From: Tepiditoga spiralis
Lineage (GTDB): Bacteria; Thermotogota; Thermotogae; Petrotogales; Petrotogaceae
DNA: 64,000 nucleotides
NCBI RefSeq assembly: GCF_014701195.1
Contig: NZ_AP018712.1
Span: 824,501 to 888,500 of the forward strand
Direction: 5' to 3'
The notes below the pieces were generated by a model, which worked only from the letters and a program-made list of their open reading frames with translations, ran no database searches and was not told where the DNA came from. Made by a program: the position numbers and the translations under genes. Shown here piece by piece: positions 29,090 to 37,935 of this stretch (the stretch's first letter is position 1; each line of letters begins with the position of its first letter).

Positions 29090-30220
29090 ATGGATAAAAA
29101 AATCAATTATAAAGTTCAGAAAAATGAAAGTATGAAGAGAAATCTTTTAAAAGAAACAAAACCATATGTATATGAAAAAATATTAAAATTTGAAGAAAAA
29201 GTAAAAAAAGGAGAAAGTATAGCAATAATACAATTTCAATATAATTATGCATGTAATTTTAATTGTGCTCATTGTGGTATTTCTCAATTAAGAAAACCTG
29301 AAGCACGCAGTTTCACCCCAAAAGATGTTGAAGAATTATCAAGGCAGGCAGACGAAATGGGACTTGCACATTTTGTAATTACAGGTGGAGAACCTCTTGT
29401 TTTTTCTGATTTAGATGATGTTATTAGAGCTATTGATCCTAAAAAATTTTATATATCTCTTGATACAAATGGATGGTTTTTTGATGAAGAAAAAGCATTT
29501 CATTTAAAAGAAATAGGTGTAGACAAAATACAATTAAGTTTAGATAGTCTTGATGAAAAAGAACATGATGAATTTAGAAGAAAACAAGGTTCACATGAAA
29601 GGGCTTTAAGAGCTATAGATGCTGCAAAAAAAGCTGGATTAAATATTATTATTCAAACTGTGGTTACAAAGCAAAGAGTACATTCCCAAGAATTTGAAAA
29701 TTTTCTTAAATTTCTAAATTCAAAAGACGTTGGTGTGTTTATTACATATGCTAAACCAGTTGGAAATTGGGAAGGTAATTATGATGTACTAGTTACACGT
29801 GAAGATATGGAATATGTAAGAAATTTAGAGAAAAAATATAATGTTTTTACACATTTAACTCCAGGATATGGTTTGGATCTAGGTTGTATTGCAGTAAAAA
29901 GAATGATTTCTGTTACTCAATATGGTGAGGTAATGCCATGTCCATATATACATGCATCATTAGGTAATGTTTTCGAAGAACCTTTAAAAGATATTATAGA
30001 AAGAGGATTGAATATAAAATGGTTTGGTAAATACGTTGATACATGTCTTATTGCAGAAGATAAACATTTTATTGAAGAATATGATTCAAAAAGAATTTAC
30101 GGAAATAAACCTTTACCAGTACCATGGTTCAAAGTGTTTGATGAAAATGATTTCATAAAAAATGAAAAGGAATTAAAAGCTGAAAAAACAAAAAACGGAT
30201 ATTTAAGGTGGAGGAAATAA
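29090..30220 (+). CDS. Radical SAM/SPASM protein
   Basis: 376 residues; GCGGAGGTG precedes the ATG. The 4Fe-4S motif is CNFNCAHC at about residue 56, the GGEP motif is VITGGEPLVFSDL, and a C-terminal block with cysteines (DLGCIAVKRMISV; GEVMPCPYIHASLGNVFEEP) matches SPASM auxiliary-cluster domains. Unlike the three radical SAM genes upstream it lacks the N-terminal Rossmann-like module. SPASM proteins modify peptides or, less often, sugars (for example BtrN-like dehydrogenation). Its setting next to an epimerase and a thiamine-diphosphate enzyme favours a sugar substrate, but the reaction is not determined. Confidence 0.84.
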   Translation: MDKKINYKVQKNESMKRNLLKETKPYVYEKILKFEEKVKKGESIAIIQFQYNYACNFNCAHCGISQLRKPEARSFTPKDVEELSRQADEMGLAHFVITGGEPLVFSDLDDVIRAIDPKKFYISLDTNGWFFDEEKAFHLKEIGVDKIQLSLDSLDEKEHDEFRRKQGSHERALRAIDAAKKAGLNIIIQTVVTKQRVHSQEFENFLKFLNSKDVGVFITYAKPVGNWEGNYDVLVTREDMEYVRNLEKKYNVFTHLTPGYGLDLGCIAVKRMISVTQYGEVMPCPYIHASLGNVFEEPLKDIIERGLNIKWFGKYVDTCLIAEDKHFIEEYDSKRIYGNKPLPVPWFKVFDENDFIKNEKELKAEKTKNGYLRWRK

Positions 30221-30223
30221 TAC

Positions 30224-31267
30224 ATGTATAAAAATCCTTTATCAGAAGATCTTGATTTTATAATAAAAAAATTAGAAAAGGATATATACAAATTAAAAAA
30301 TGAAAATATTTTTATCACAGGTGGTACTGGTTTTTTTGGTAAATGGTTTCTTGAAACATTGTTATATGCTAATGAAAAATTAGATCTTAATATACATATA
30401 GGTATATTATCTAGAAATCCCGAACGATTTAAAAAGTTATATCCACATTTAAATGATGAAAAATTTATTACTTTTTATAAAGGAGATATTAGAGATTTTA
30501 AATTTCCTGAAGAAAAATTCTCTTATATTATCCATGGTGCCAGCGCATCAGCAGAAGGGTGGTTTCGTGGAGATAGCCAAATATCTCGATTTAATATAAT
30601 AACTGATGGTACAAAAAGAATTTTAGATTTCGCTAAAAACTCAAAAATTAAAAAATTTTTATATATGAGTTCCGGTAAAGTTTATGGAACTCATCCTATT
30701 TTTTATGATAAAATCCCTGAAAATTATTGTGGAAATTTATGTTTGGATGATCCGAATGCTGCATTATCAATAGGTAAAAAAAGTGCAGAATTTTTGACAT
30801 TACAATATTCAAAAGAATATAATTTCAACGTTGCTATAGCAAGAGGCTTCGCATTTGTTGGACCTTATCTTCAATTAAATCTTCATTATGCAATAGGAAA
30901 TTTTATAAGAGATGCTATAAATAATAAATCCATTATTATAAAAGGCGATGGCACTCCTATAAGATCTTACTTATATGCTGCAGATGCTATTATATGGTTT
31001 TTAAAAATTTTATTAAATTCAAAAAATATGCGTATTTATAATGTTGGATCGGAAAAAGATTATACAATAAAAGAAATTGCTGAAATTGTTTCAAAATCTG
31101 TATCTCCTAAAGTGGATATAATAATTAAAAAGTCAAAAATCGATGATAATGTAGATAAATATATTCCTTCTGTTGAAAAAATAAAATCAGAACTCAATGT
31201 AGATGAATATACAGACATATATACCTTAATAATGAAAACCATAAGATTTTATAAAGAAAGAGGTTGA
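30224..31267 (+). CDS. NAD-dependent epimerase/dehydratase (extended SDR) with altered catalytic motif
   Basis: 347 residues, ATG with GGTGGAGG upstream. The nucleotide-binding motif is IFITGGTGFFGKWFLETLLY, the active-site Ser/Thr is in LYMSSGKVYGTHP, and ARGFAFVGPYLQLN plus RSYLYAADAIIWFL follow. The usual Y-x-x-x-K has no visible tyrosine: the segment reads AALSIGKKSAEFL, with the lysine kept and leucine or serine where tyrosine is expected. It may still be an epimerase/reductase using another residue, or a binding protein. It is 4 bases before the thiamine-diphosphate enzyme and could be the ketoreductase step of a branched sugar route (YerF-like), which is inference. Confidence 0.82.
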   Translation: MYKNPLSEDLDFIIKKLEKDIYKLKNENIFITGGTGFFGKWFLETLLYANEKLDLNIHIGILSRNPERFKKLYPHLNDEKFITFYKGDIRDFKFPEEKFSYIIHGASASAEGWFRGDSQISRFNIITDGTKRILDFAKNSKIKKFLYMSSGKVYGTHPIFYDKIPENYCGNLCLDDPNAALSIGKKSAEFLTLQYSKEYNFNVAIARGFAFVGPYLQLNLHYAIGNFIRDAINNKSIIIKGDGTPIRSYLYAADAIIWFLKILLNSKNMRIYNVGSEKDYTIKEIAEIVSKSVSPKVDIIIKKSKIDDNVDKYIPSVEKIKSELNVDEYTDIYTLIMKTIRFYKERG

Positions 31268-31271
31268 TAAA

Positions 31272-33047
31272 ATGATAAAATTATCTGATTATGTTTTTAA
31301 GCTTATTTCCAATCTTGGAGTAAAACACGTTTTTATGTTTCCAGGAGGAGGATGTATGCATCTTGTGGATTCACTTGGAAAAAATAAAAAATTAAAATAT
31401 ATAACAAATCTAAATGAACAAGCTGTTTCTATAAGTGTTGAATCCTATGCAGAAGCAACTAATAATATTGCTGTTGGACTAGTTACAACTGGACCCGGAG
31501 GAACAAACTCTATTACTGGCGTAGCAGCAGGATGGGTAGATTTCATTCCAATGTTGATGATATCAGGTCAAGTAAAAAGAGCAGATATGATTGGAAATTC
31601 TGGTGTAAGGCAAAAGGGATTTCAGGAAATAGATATTATTTCTCTTGTAAAACCTATTACAAAATATGCTGTTACTGTAATGAATCCAGAAGATATACGT
31701 TATCATCTTGAAAAAGCTGTATATCTTGCAAAAAGTGGAAGACCTGGCCCAGTTTGGATAGATATACCTCTTGATGTTCAAGCTGCTATTATAGATGAAA
31801 AAAATCTAAAAGGATTTATACCTTCTGAAGAAAAAAAGAATAATAATTTAGAAATAGCTATTGAAAAAGTTATTGAATTAATAAAGAAATCAAAACGCCC
31901 TGTTATTTTAGCGGGAAATGGCATAAGACTTGGAAATGCTGAAGAATTATTTCAAAGTGTAATCAGAAAATTAAATATTCCAGTATTATTAACTTGGAAA
32001 GTTATTGACTTTTTAGATGAAAATGACCCTCTAAATTTTGGAAGGCCAGGGGCTATTGCATCAAGATATGCAAATTTTATCCAACAAAAATCCGATTTAT
32101 TTATTTCCATAGGTGCAAGATTGGATACAGGTCAAACAGCATATAATCACAAAAATTTTGCACCAAATGCTAAAAAAGTAATTGTTGATATTGATATAAA
32201 TGAGATTAATAAACTGAATATGGATATAGAATTAAAAATAGAAGCAAACGCTTATGATTTCTTAGAAATATTAAACAAAAAAATCCAAAATATCACTTTT
32301 GAAAAAAAAGAAAAATGGATTAATTTCTGTTCAGAATTAAAAAACAAATATCCTATTATTTTAGAAGAATATTATAAGGAAAAAGATTTTGTTAATCCTT
32401 ATGTATTAATTGATATTTTATCTCAAAAATTAACAGAAAAAGATGCGGTTATTCCTGGAAGTTCAGGAATATGTAGCGAAATTACTATGCAATCTTTCAA
32501 AGTTAAAAAAGGACAAAGGGTATATAATAATGAAGGTTTTGGATCTATGGGATTTGGATTACCTGCTTCTATTGCGGGAACTATTGCTTTAAATAGAAGA
32601 ACTGTTTGTATAACAGGTGATGGTGGAATTCAAATGAATATTCAGGAATTAGAAACGCTGAGAAGATTAAACTTAAACCTTAAATGTTTTGTCCTTGATA
32701 ATAATGGATATGGATCAATTGTTAATACACAAAATAATTATTTCAAGGGTAATTATGTAGGAAGTAATGAAGAAAGTGGTTTAACTTTACCTTCTATGGA
32801 AAAACTTTCTAAAGCTTATAATTTGAAATTTTATGAAATAAAAAATAATGATTATTTGATTAAGTATATTGATGAAATATTAGAATATAATGGTCCCGTT
32901 ATATGTAATGTAAAAATACCAGAAACCTTTACAACAATGCCAAGAACAAAATCAAAAGTAGAGAATGAAAAAATTATTACATTACCAATGGAAGATCTAT
33001 GGACTTATCTTGATAGAGAAGAATTCAATAAAATAATGAGCTTTTAA
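31272..33047 (+). CDS. Thiamine-diphosphate enzyme of the acetolactate synthase/YerE type
   Basis: 591 residues. The N-terminal PYR domain has VKHVFMFPGGG and the catalytic glutamate in NLNEQAVSISVESYAEA. The C-terminal PP domain holds the thiamine-diphosphate/Mg motif CITGDGGIQMNIQELET ending in LDNNGYGSI. The central domain (ARLDTGQTAYN) is as in acetolactate synthases that bind FAD. No ilvN or other branched-chain gene is near. In CDP-sugar loci, YerE-type homologues transfer a two-carbon unit from pyruvate to CDP-3,6-dideoxy-4-ketohexose to give yersiniose-like branched sugars; rfbF, rfbG and rfbH here make that substrate. This role is a strong contextual inference, not proven. Confidence 0.84.
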   Translation: MIKLSDYVFKLISNLGVKHVFMFPGGGCMHLVDSLGKNKKLKYITNLNEQAVSISVESYAEATNNIAVGLVTTGPGGTNSITGVAAGWVDFIPMLMISGQVKRADMIGNSGVRQKGFQEIDIISLVKPITKYAVTVMNPEDIRYHLEKAVYLAKSGRPGPVWIDIPLDVQAAIIDEKNLKGFIPSEEKKNNNLEIAIEKVIELIKKSKRPVILAGNGIRLGNAEELFQSVIRKLNIPVLLTWKVIDFLDENDPLNFGRPGAIASRYANFIQQKSDLFISIGARLDTGQTAYNHKNFAPNAKKVIVDIDINEINKLNMDIELKIEANAYDFLEILNKKIQNITFEKKEKWINFCSELKNKYPIILEEYYKEKDFVNPYVLIDILSQKLTEKDAVIPGSSGICSEITMQSFKVKKGQRVYNNEGFGSMGFGLPASIAGTIALNRRTVCITGDGGIQMNIQELETLRRLNLNLKCFVLDNNGYGSIVNTQNNYFKGNYVGSNEESGLTLPSMEKLSKAYNLKFYEIKNNDYLIKYIDEILEYNGPVICNVKIPETFTTMPRTKSKVENEKIITLPMEDLWTYLDREEFNKIMSF

Positions 33048-33057
33048 GGAGGCAGTT

Positions 33058-33705
33058 ATGTCCTATAAATATTTGTTTTTTGATATGGATGGAACACTTT
33101 TTGATACATCTGAAGGCATAATATATTCAATGAAAAAAGCATATGAATTAAATAATTTAAAACCTCTTGAAGAAAATGAAATTATAAAATTAATAGGGCC
33201 AACATTAGATGAAATAATGAATATGCTATTTAAAGAAGATTCAAAATTAAAAATAAAAGTAAGAAATGATTTTCGACAAATTTATGCATCAAAGGGTGTT
33301 TTTAAATTACAACTTTTTCCAAAAGTAATTAAAACTTTAGAAATATTATTTAAAAGAAATAAAAAAATGTATATTATAACCTCAAAACCATCAATATTTG
33401 CAGAACAAATAATAGAAAAATTCAACATGTCAAAATATTTCCAAAAAATTTTTGGTGTACCACTTGAAGGAAAAATACCATCAAAATCTAAAAGATTAAA
33501 GTATTTAATAAGAGAGCTTAATATACCAGTAAAAGAAAGCATAATAATTGGAGATACAGAAAGTGATATAAATGCTGGAAAATATAATAATATGGATATT
33601 ATCTGTGTTAAATTTGGTTTTTGTAAAAATCATGAATATCTAAAAAACAGCTGTTCTTATATTATTAACTCTTTTGATGATATTTTTAATATTGTGGGTG
33701 AATAA
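33058..33705 (+). CDS. HAD-superfamily phosphatase (phosphoglycolate phosphatase-like)
   Basis: 215 residues, AAGGAGG before the ATG. HAD motif I is YLFFDMDGTLFDTSEG, motif II is MYIITSKPS, and motif IV is SIIIGDTESDINAGK. The small helical cap after motif I resembles Gph/PpaX. It overlaps no neighbour but ends 1 base before rfbG's start codon. In sugar clusters such enzymes dephosphorylate sugar-phosphate intermediates; the substrate is not deducible. Confidence 0.85.
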   Translation: MSYKYLFFDMDGTLFDTSEGIIYSMKKAYELNNLKPLEENEIIKLIGPTLDEIMNMLFKEDSKLKIKVRNDFRQIYASKGVFKLQLFPKVIKTLEILFKRNKKMYIITSKPSIFAEQIIEKFNMSKYFQKIFGVPLEGKIPSKSKRLKYLIRELNIPVKESIIIGDTESDINAGKYNNMDIICVKFGFCKNHEYLKNSCSYIINSFDDIFNIVGE

Positions 33706-33706
33706 T

Positions 33707-34795
33707 ATGAAAAACTTCTATAAAAATAAAAAAGTATTAATAACAGGACATACAGGTTTTAAAGGGTCATGGTTGACAATATGGTTATTAAAAATGGGAG
33801 CTAAAGTAATAGGTTATGCTTTAGATCCATATACCCAAAAAGATAATTTTGTATTATCAAAATTATCAGAAAAAATAATTGATATACGTGACGATGTTAG
33901 AAATTATGATAATTTAAAAAATACATTTGAAAAATATAAACCAGATATAATATTTCATATGGCAGCTCAACCATTAGTTAGATTATCATATAAAATGCCA
34001 CGTGACACTTTTGAAACTAATATTATGGGAACAGTAAATGTATTAGAAGCATTTAAAAATACTGAAGAATCAAAAGTTTTAATAAATATAACTTCGGATA
34101 AATGCTATGAAAATAAAGAATGGATATGGGGATATAGAGAAAATGATCCAATGGGAGGATATGATCCATACAGTGCCAGCAAAGGAGCAAGTGAAATTGT
34201 TTCAAATGCATATTTAAAATCATTCTTCAATCCTGAAAAGTTTAATAAACACAAAAAAGCAATAGCAACAGTTCGTGCAGGAAATGTAATAGGTGGTGGA
34301 GATTGGGCAAAAGATAGAATAATTCCAGATTGTATAAGAGCATTAGAAAAAGACATACCAATAGAAATAAGAAATCCAAATGCAATAAGACCTTGGCAAA
34401 ATGTATTGGAACCATTAAGTGGATATTTATTATTAGGTACAAAATTATTAAAAAATCCCAAAAAATATAGTGGATCATGGAATTTTGGACCTCATTTAAA
34501 TTCAATAATAACAGTAAGAGAAATAGTAGAAAAAGTAATAGAAAATTATGGAAATGGTTTCTGGAAAGACTTATCAAATAACACTCAACCACATGAAGCA
34601 AAATTATTAAATTTAGATATTAGTAAATCAAAATTTTATCTTAATTGGGAACCTACATTAAATATCTCTGAAACAATAAATCTAACAATTGATTGGTATA
34701 AAAATTATAAAAAAGAAAATGTATATGAATTATGTATGAAACAAATAAAATATTTTGAAAACAAAAAAACTGGTCGGAGGACTAACAATGGATAA
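33707..34795 (+). CDS. rfbG: CDP-glucose 4,6-dehydratase
   Basis: 362 residues from the ATG at 33707 (GGGTG upstream; the longer frame from 33674 starts inside the HAD gene). NAD-binding motif [18 protein letters not shown], active-site tyrosine and lysine in [12 protein letters not shown], and the RfbG-specific [20 protein letters not shown] and [15 protein letters not shown]. It converts CDP-glucose to CDP-4-keto-6-deoxyglucose. It sits directly before rfbH, with an 8-base overlap. Confidence 0.96.
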   Translation: MKNFYKNKKVLITGHTGFKGSWLTIWLLKMGAKVIGYALDPYTQKDNFVLSKLSEKIIDIRDDVRNYDNLKNTFEKYKPDIIFHMAAQPLVRLSYKMPRDTFETNIMGTVNVLEAFKNTEESKVLINITSDKCYENKEWIWGYRENDPMGGYDPYSASKGASEIVSNAYLKSFFNPEKFNKHKKAIATVRAGNVIGGGDWAKDRIIPDCIRALEKDIPIEIRNPNAIRPWQNVLEPLSGYLLLGTKLLKNPKKYSGSWNFGPHLNSIITVREIVEKVIENYGNGFWKDLSNNTQPHEAKLLNLDISKSKFYLNWEPTLNISETINLTIDWYKNYKKENVYELCMKQIKYFENKKTGRRTNNG

Positions 34796-36083
34796 ACTAA
34801 GAAAAGAAATATTAGAACTTACAAAGAAATATGCTAAAAATAAAATAAAAAAAGAATTTATACCTGGAAAAACAACAATACCCTTTGCTAGAAGAGTATT
34901 TGATGAAGAAGAATATATGAATTTAGTAGAATCATCACTTGATGGATGGTTAACAACAGGGAGATTTTCAGAAAAATTCGAATATGAATTCGCAAAGTTC
35001 TTTGGAATAAAAAGTGTATCTTTAGTAAATTCTGGTTCTTCAGCAAACTTCTTAGCATTAACTGCATTAACCTCAAAAAAATTAGGAGAAAGAAAAATAA
35101 AACAAGGTGATGAAATAATTACAGTAGCTGCAGGATTTCCAACAACAGTAAATCCTATAATACAAAATAATGCAATTCCTGTATTTATTGATGTAGACAT
35201 ACCAACATACAATATAAAAGCTAGCGAAATAGAAAAAGCAATAACAAAAAAAACAAAAGCAATAATGATAGCTCATACTTTGGGGAACCCTTTTAACTTA
35301 GATGAAGTAATGAGAGTTGCTAAAAAATACAACTTATGGGTAGTAGAAGATGTATGTGATGCAGTAGGTTCAACATATAATGGAAAACTTGTAGGAACAT
35401 TTGGAGATATAGCAACAGTAAGCTTCTATCCAGCACATCATATAACTATGGGTGAAGGAGGAGCTGTATTAACAAATAATTTGCAATTAGAAAAAATAGT
35501 AAAATCATTTAGGGATTGGGGAAGAGATTGTTATTGCGAACCTGGATTTAGCAATACATGTGGAATGAGATTTAAACAACAACATGGTACTTTGCCATTT
35601 GGTTATGATCATAAATATGTATATTCACATATAGGTTATAATTTAAAACTAACAGACATGCAAGCTGCAGTTGGTGTTGCTCAACTAAAAAAATTACCTG
35701 AATTCATAGAAAAAAGGAAAAAGAACTTTAAATTACTAAAAGAAGGACTTAAACAATTTGAAGAATATTTAATACTTCCAGAAGCTACATCGAAAAGTGA
35801 CCCATCTTGGTTTGGATTTCCTATAACAGTAAAAGAAAATAAAAAATTTTCTCGTTGGGATATAGTAACATATTTAGAAGAAAATAAAATAATGACTAGA
35901 ATGTTATTTGGAGGAAATTTAACAAGGCAACCAGCATATGAAGATGTAAATTATAGGATTCATGGTGAATTAACAAATACAGACATAATTATGAATAATA
36001 CATTTTTCATAGGAGTATATCCTGGAATAAACGATGAAATGATTGAATATATTCAAAAAACTTTTAAAAATTTTATAAATTAA
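34788..36083 (+). CDS. rfbH: CDP-4-keto-6-deoxy-D-glucose-3-dehydrase (PMP, 2Fe-2S)
   Basis: 431 residues from the ATG at 34788, preceded by CGGAGG. It has the DegT/AHBA fold, but the usual Schiff-base lysine is replaced by histidine in [16 protein letters not shown], the mark of E1/RfbH/ColD enzymes that use PMP. The 2Fe-2S cysteines are in [16 protein letters not shown]. It removes the 3-hydroxyl of CDP-4-keto-6-deoxyglucose to give the 3,6-dideoxy-4-keto sugar, and normally needs an electron-donating reductase (AscD/DdhD/RfbI type). No such reductase gene is visible in this window. It is the last gene of the sugar cluster before the flagellin promoter. Confidence 0.96.
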   Translation: MDKLRKEILELTKKYAKNKIKKEFIPGKTTIPFARRVFDEEEYMNLVESSLDGWLTTGRFSEKFEYEFAKFFGIKSVSLVNSGSSANFLALTALTSKKLGERKIKQGDEIITVAAGFPTTVNPIIQNNAIPVFIDVDIPTYNIKASEIEKAITKKTKAIMIAHTLGNPFNLDEVMRVAKKYNLWVVEDVCDAVGSTYNGKLVGTFGDIATVSFYPAHHITMGEGGAVLTNNLQLEKIVKSFRDWGRDCYCEPGFSNTCGMRFKQQHGTLPFGYDHKYVYSHIGYNLKLTDMQAAVGVAQLKKLPEFIEKRKKNFKLLKEGLKQFEEYLILPEATSKSDPSWFGFPITVKENKKFSRWDIVTYLEENKIMTRMLFGGNLTRQPAYEDVNYRIHGELTNTDIIMNNTFFIGVYPGINDEMIEYIQKTFKNFIN

Positions 36084-36095
36084 AAGTTTTAAGAT

Positions 36096-36122
36096 TAAAG
36101 TTTTCATAAAAAAAAACGATAA
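36096..36122 (+). promoter_or_regulatory. Sigma-28 (FliA) promoter of the flagellin genes
   Basis: TAAAGTTT (36096-36103), 11 bases, then AACGATAA (36115-36122). This fits the sigma-28 consensus TAAAGTTT-N11-GCCGATAA with 14 of 16 positions and exact spacing, about 90 bases before the first flagellin start. Confidence 0.85.
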
Positions 36123-36134
36123 TAATTATGAAAA

Positions 36135-36150
36135 ATTCTTGGCCAAGAAT
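36135..36150 (+). promoter_or_regulatory. 16-bp perfect palindrome in the flagellin 5' leader
   Basis: ATTCTTGGCCAAGAAT, just downstream of the sigma-28 promoter and probably near the transcription start. It could be a dimeric repressor operator or part of an mRNA structure. It is not repeated before the second and third flagellin genes. Confidence 0.5.
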
Positions 36151-36167
36151 AATAGTTTTAAATTTAA

Positions 36168-36179
36168 CCCAAGGATGGG
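36168..36179 (+). promoter_or_regulatory. CsrA-like hairpin in flagellin leader, copy 1
   Basis: CCCAAGGATGGG places the ARGGATG core of the CsrA consensus in the loop of a CCC/GGG stem; a second GGA is in the ribosome-binding site (GGAGGTGG) 20 bases on. Two such sites control hag translation in Bacillus. Identical copies precede the other two flagellin genes. Confidence 0.5.
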
Positions 36180-36209
36180 AAAAAATAAAAATAACATGGA
36201 GGTGGAATT

Positions 36210-37025
36210 ATGAGAATTAATCATAATTTAAATGCTATTAACGCTTGGAGAAACTTAGGTCACACTAACACTATGATTGGTAAATCTTTGGAAAAACTTT
36301 CTTCTGGTTTGAGAATTAATAGAGCTGGTGACGATGCTGCTGGTTTAGCTATTTCTGAAAAAATGAGAGCTCAAATTAAAGGTTATGATATGGCTACTAA
36401 AAATGCTCAAGATGGTATTTCCTTGATTCAAACCGCTGAAGGTGCTTTGACTGAAGTTCACTCTATGCTTCAAAGAATGAGAGAAATTTCTGTTCAAGCT
36501 GCTAATGACACCAATAACACTGAAGATAGAAATGCTCTTAAAAAAGAAATAACTCAACTACAAACTGAAATAAATAGAATTGGTTCTACTACTAAATTTA
36601 ATGGAAAATCTTTATTTGCTGCTAGCCAATCATTTAGCTTGCAAATTGGTCCTGATAAAGATACTAATTTAGTTCTTAATGTTAAATCTCAAGCTGTTAC
36701 AACAGGAACACTTACAATAAGTGGTATTTCTATAACTTCAAATTCGGCTGCACAAGGCGCAATAGCAAGTATTGATAATGCAATAAAAGTTGTTTCAAGC
36801 TTAAGAGCACAATTTGGAGCTTATCAAAATAGACTTGAACATACTGTTAATAATTTAAGTGTTTCAAGTGAAAATTTAACTGCTGCTGAATCTAGAATTA
36901 GAGATGTTGATATGGCTAAAGAAATGATGAAATTTACTAAACAACAAATTTTATTACAATCTTCTAACGCTATGCTAGCTCAAGCTAATCAAGCTCCTCA
37001 ACAAGTTCTTTCTTTATTAAGATAA
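36210..37025 (+). CDS. fliC: Flagellin, tandem copy 1
   Basis: 271 residues, ATG with GGAGGTGG upstream. It has the complete terminal D0/D1 domains of flagellin: [17 protein letters not shown] and [20 protein letters not shown] at the N-terminus, and [20 protein letters not shown] with [11 protein letters not shown] at the C-terminus. The central variable segment is only about 75 residues, so D2/D3 domains are absent. Codon use is biased to GCT/ACT/GGT, unlike the A-rich neighbours, as expected for a very highly expressed protein. Controlled by a sigma-28 promoter and probably by CsrA. The protein is secreted by the flagellar export apparatus and forms the filament. Confidence 0.97.
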   Translation: MRINHNLNAINAWRNLGHTNTMIGKSLEKLSSGLRINRAGDDAAGLAISEKMRAQIKGYDMATKNAQDGISLIQTAEGALTEVHSMLQRMREISVQAANDTNNTEDRNALKKEITQLQTEINRIGSTTKFNGKSLFAASQSFSLQIGPDKDTNLVLNVKSQAVTTGTLTISGISITSNSAAQGAIASIDNAIKVVSSLRAQFGAYQNRLEHTVNNLSVSSENLTAAESRIRDVDMAKEMMKFTKQQILLQSSNAMLAQANQAPQQVLSLLR

Positions 37026-37030
37026 TTTAA

Positions 37031-37042
37031 CCCAAGGATGGG
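37031..37042 (+). promoter_or_regulatory. CsrA-like hairpin in flagellin leader, copy 2
   Basis: Same CCCAAGGATGGG element as at 36168, between flagellin copies 1 and 2. There is no separate sigma-28 promoter here. Confidence 0.5.
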
Positions 37043-37072
37043 AAAAAATAAAAATAACATGGAGGTGGAATT

Positions 37073-37888
37073 ATGAGAATTAATCATAATTTAAATGCTA
37101 TTAACGCTTGGAGAAACTTAGGTCACACTAACACTATGATTGGTAAATCTTTGGAAAAACTTTCTTCTGGTTTGAGAATTAATAGAGCTGGTGACGATGC
37201 TGCTGGTTTAGCTATTTCTGAAAAAATGAGAGCTCAAATTAAAGGTTATGATATGGCTACTAAAAATGCTCAAGATGGTATTTCCTTGATTCAAACCGCT
37301 GAAGGTGCTTTGACTGAAGTTCACTCTATGCTTCAAAGAATGAGAGAAATTTCTGTTCAAGCTGCTAATGACACCAATAACACTGAAGATAGAAATGCTC
37401 TTAAAAAAGAAATAACTCAACTACAAACTGAAATAGACAGAATTGGTTCTACTACTAAGTTTAATGGAAAATCTTTGTTTGCCGCTAGCCAATCGTTTAG
37501 CTTGCAAATTGGTCCTGATAAAGATACTAATCTAGTTCTTAATGTTAAATCTCAAGCTGTTACAACAACAAAGCTTGGAATTAATTCACTTGCTATAGAT
37601 TCAAATACAAATGCTCAATCTGCTATATCTAGTATTGATGTAGCAATTAAAAAAGTTTCAAGCTTAAGAGCACAATTTGGAGCTTATCAAAATAGACTTG
37701 AACATACTGTTAATAATTTAAGTGTTTCAAGTGAAAATTTAACTGCTGCTGAATCTAGAATTAGAGATGTTGATATGGCTAAAGAAATGATGAAATTTAC
37801 TAAACAACAAATTTTATTACAATCTTCTAACGCTATGCTAGCTCAAGCTAATCAAGCTCCTCAACAAGTTCTTTCTTTATTAAGATAA
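37073..37888 (+). CDS. fliC: Flagellin, tandem copy 2
   Basis: 271 residues. The leader and terminal domains are identical to copy 1. Differences are confined to the centre, for example TTTKLGINSLAIDSNTNAQS where copy 1 has [20 protein letters not shown], and one Asn to Asp change near residue 122. No promoter or terminator lies between copies, so it is probably on one mRNA with copies 1 and 3. Equal length of all three copies implies substitution or conversion, not insertion, as the source of variety. Confidence 0.97.
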   Translation: MRINHNLNAINAWRNLGHTNTMIGKSLEKLSSGLRINRAGDDAAGLAISEKMRAQIKGYDMATKNAQDGISLIQTAEGALTEVHSMLQRMREISVQAANDTNNTEDRNALKKEITQLQTEIDRIGSTTKFNGKSLFAASQSFSLQIGPDKDTNLVLNVKSQAVTTTKLGINSLAIDSNTNAQSAISSIDVAIKKVSSLRAQFGAYQNRLEHTVNNLSVSSENLTAAESRIRDVDMAKEMMKFTKQQILLQSSNAMLAQANQAPQQVLSLLR

Positions 37889-37893
37889 TTTAA

Positions 37894-37905
37894 CCCAAGG
37901 ATGGG
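37894..37905 (+). promoter_or_regulatory. CsrA-like hairpin in flagellin leader, copy 3
   Basis: Same CCCAAGGATGGG element as at 36168, between flagellin copies 2 and 3. Confidence 0.5.
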
Positions 37906-37935
37906 AAAAAATAAAAATAACATGGAGGTGGAATT

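Noticed and set aside
31272-33047. Branched-chain amino acid acetolactate synthase (ilvB)
   Set aside because: No ilvN, ilvC or ilvD nearby and the gene sits within a CDP-deoxysugar cluster, so a sugar-modifying YerE-like role fits better; a tree would be decisive.
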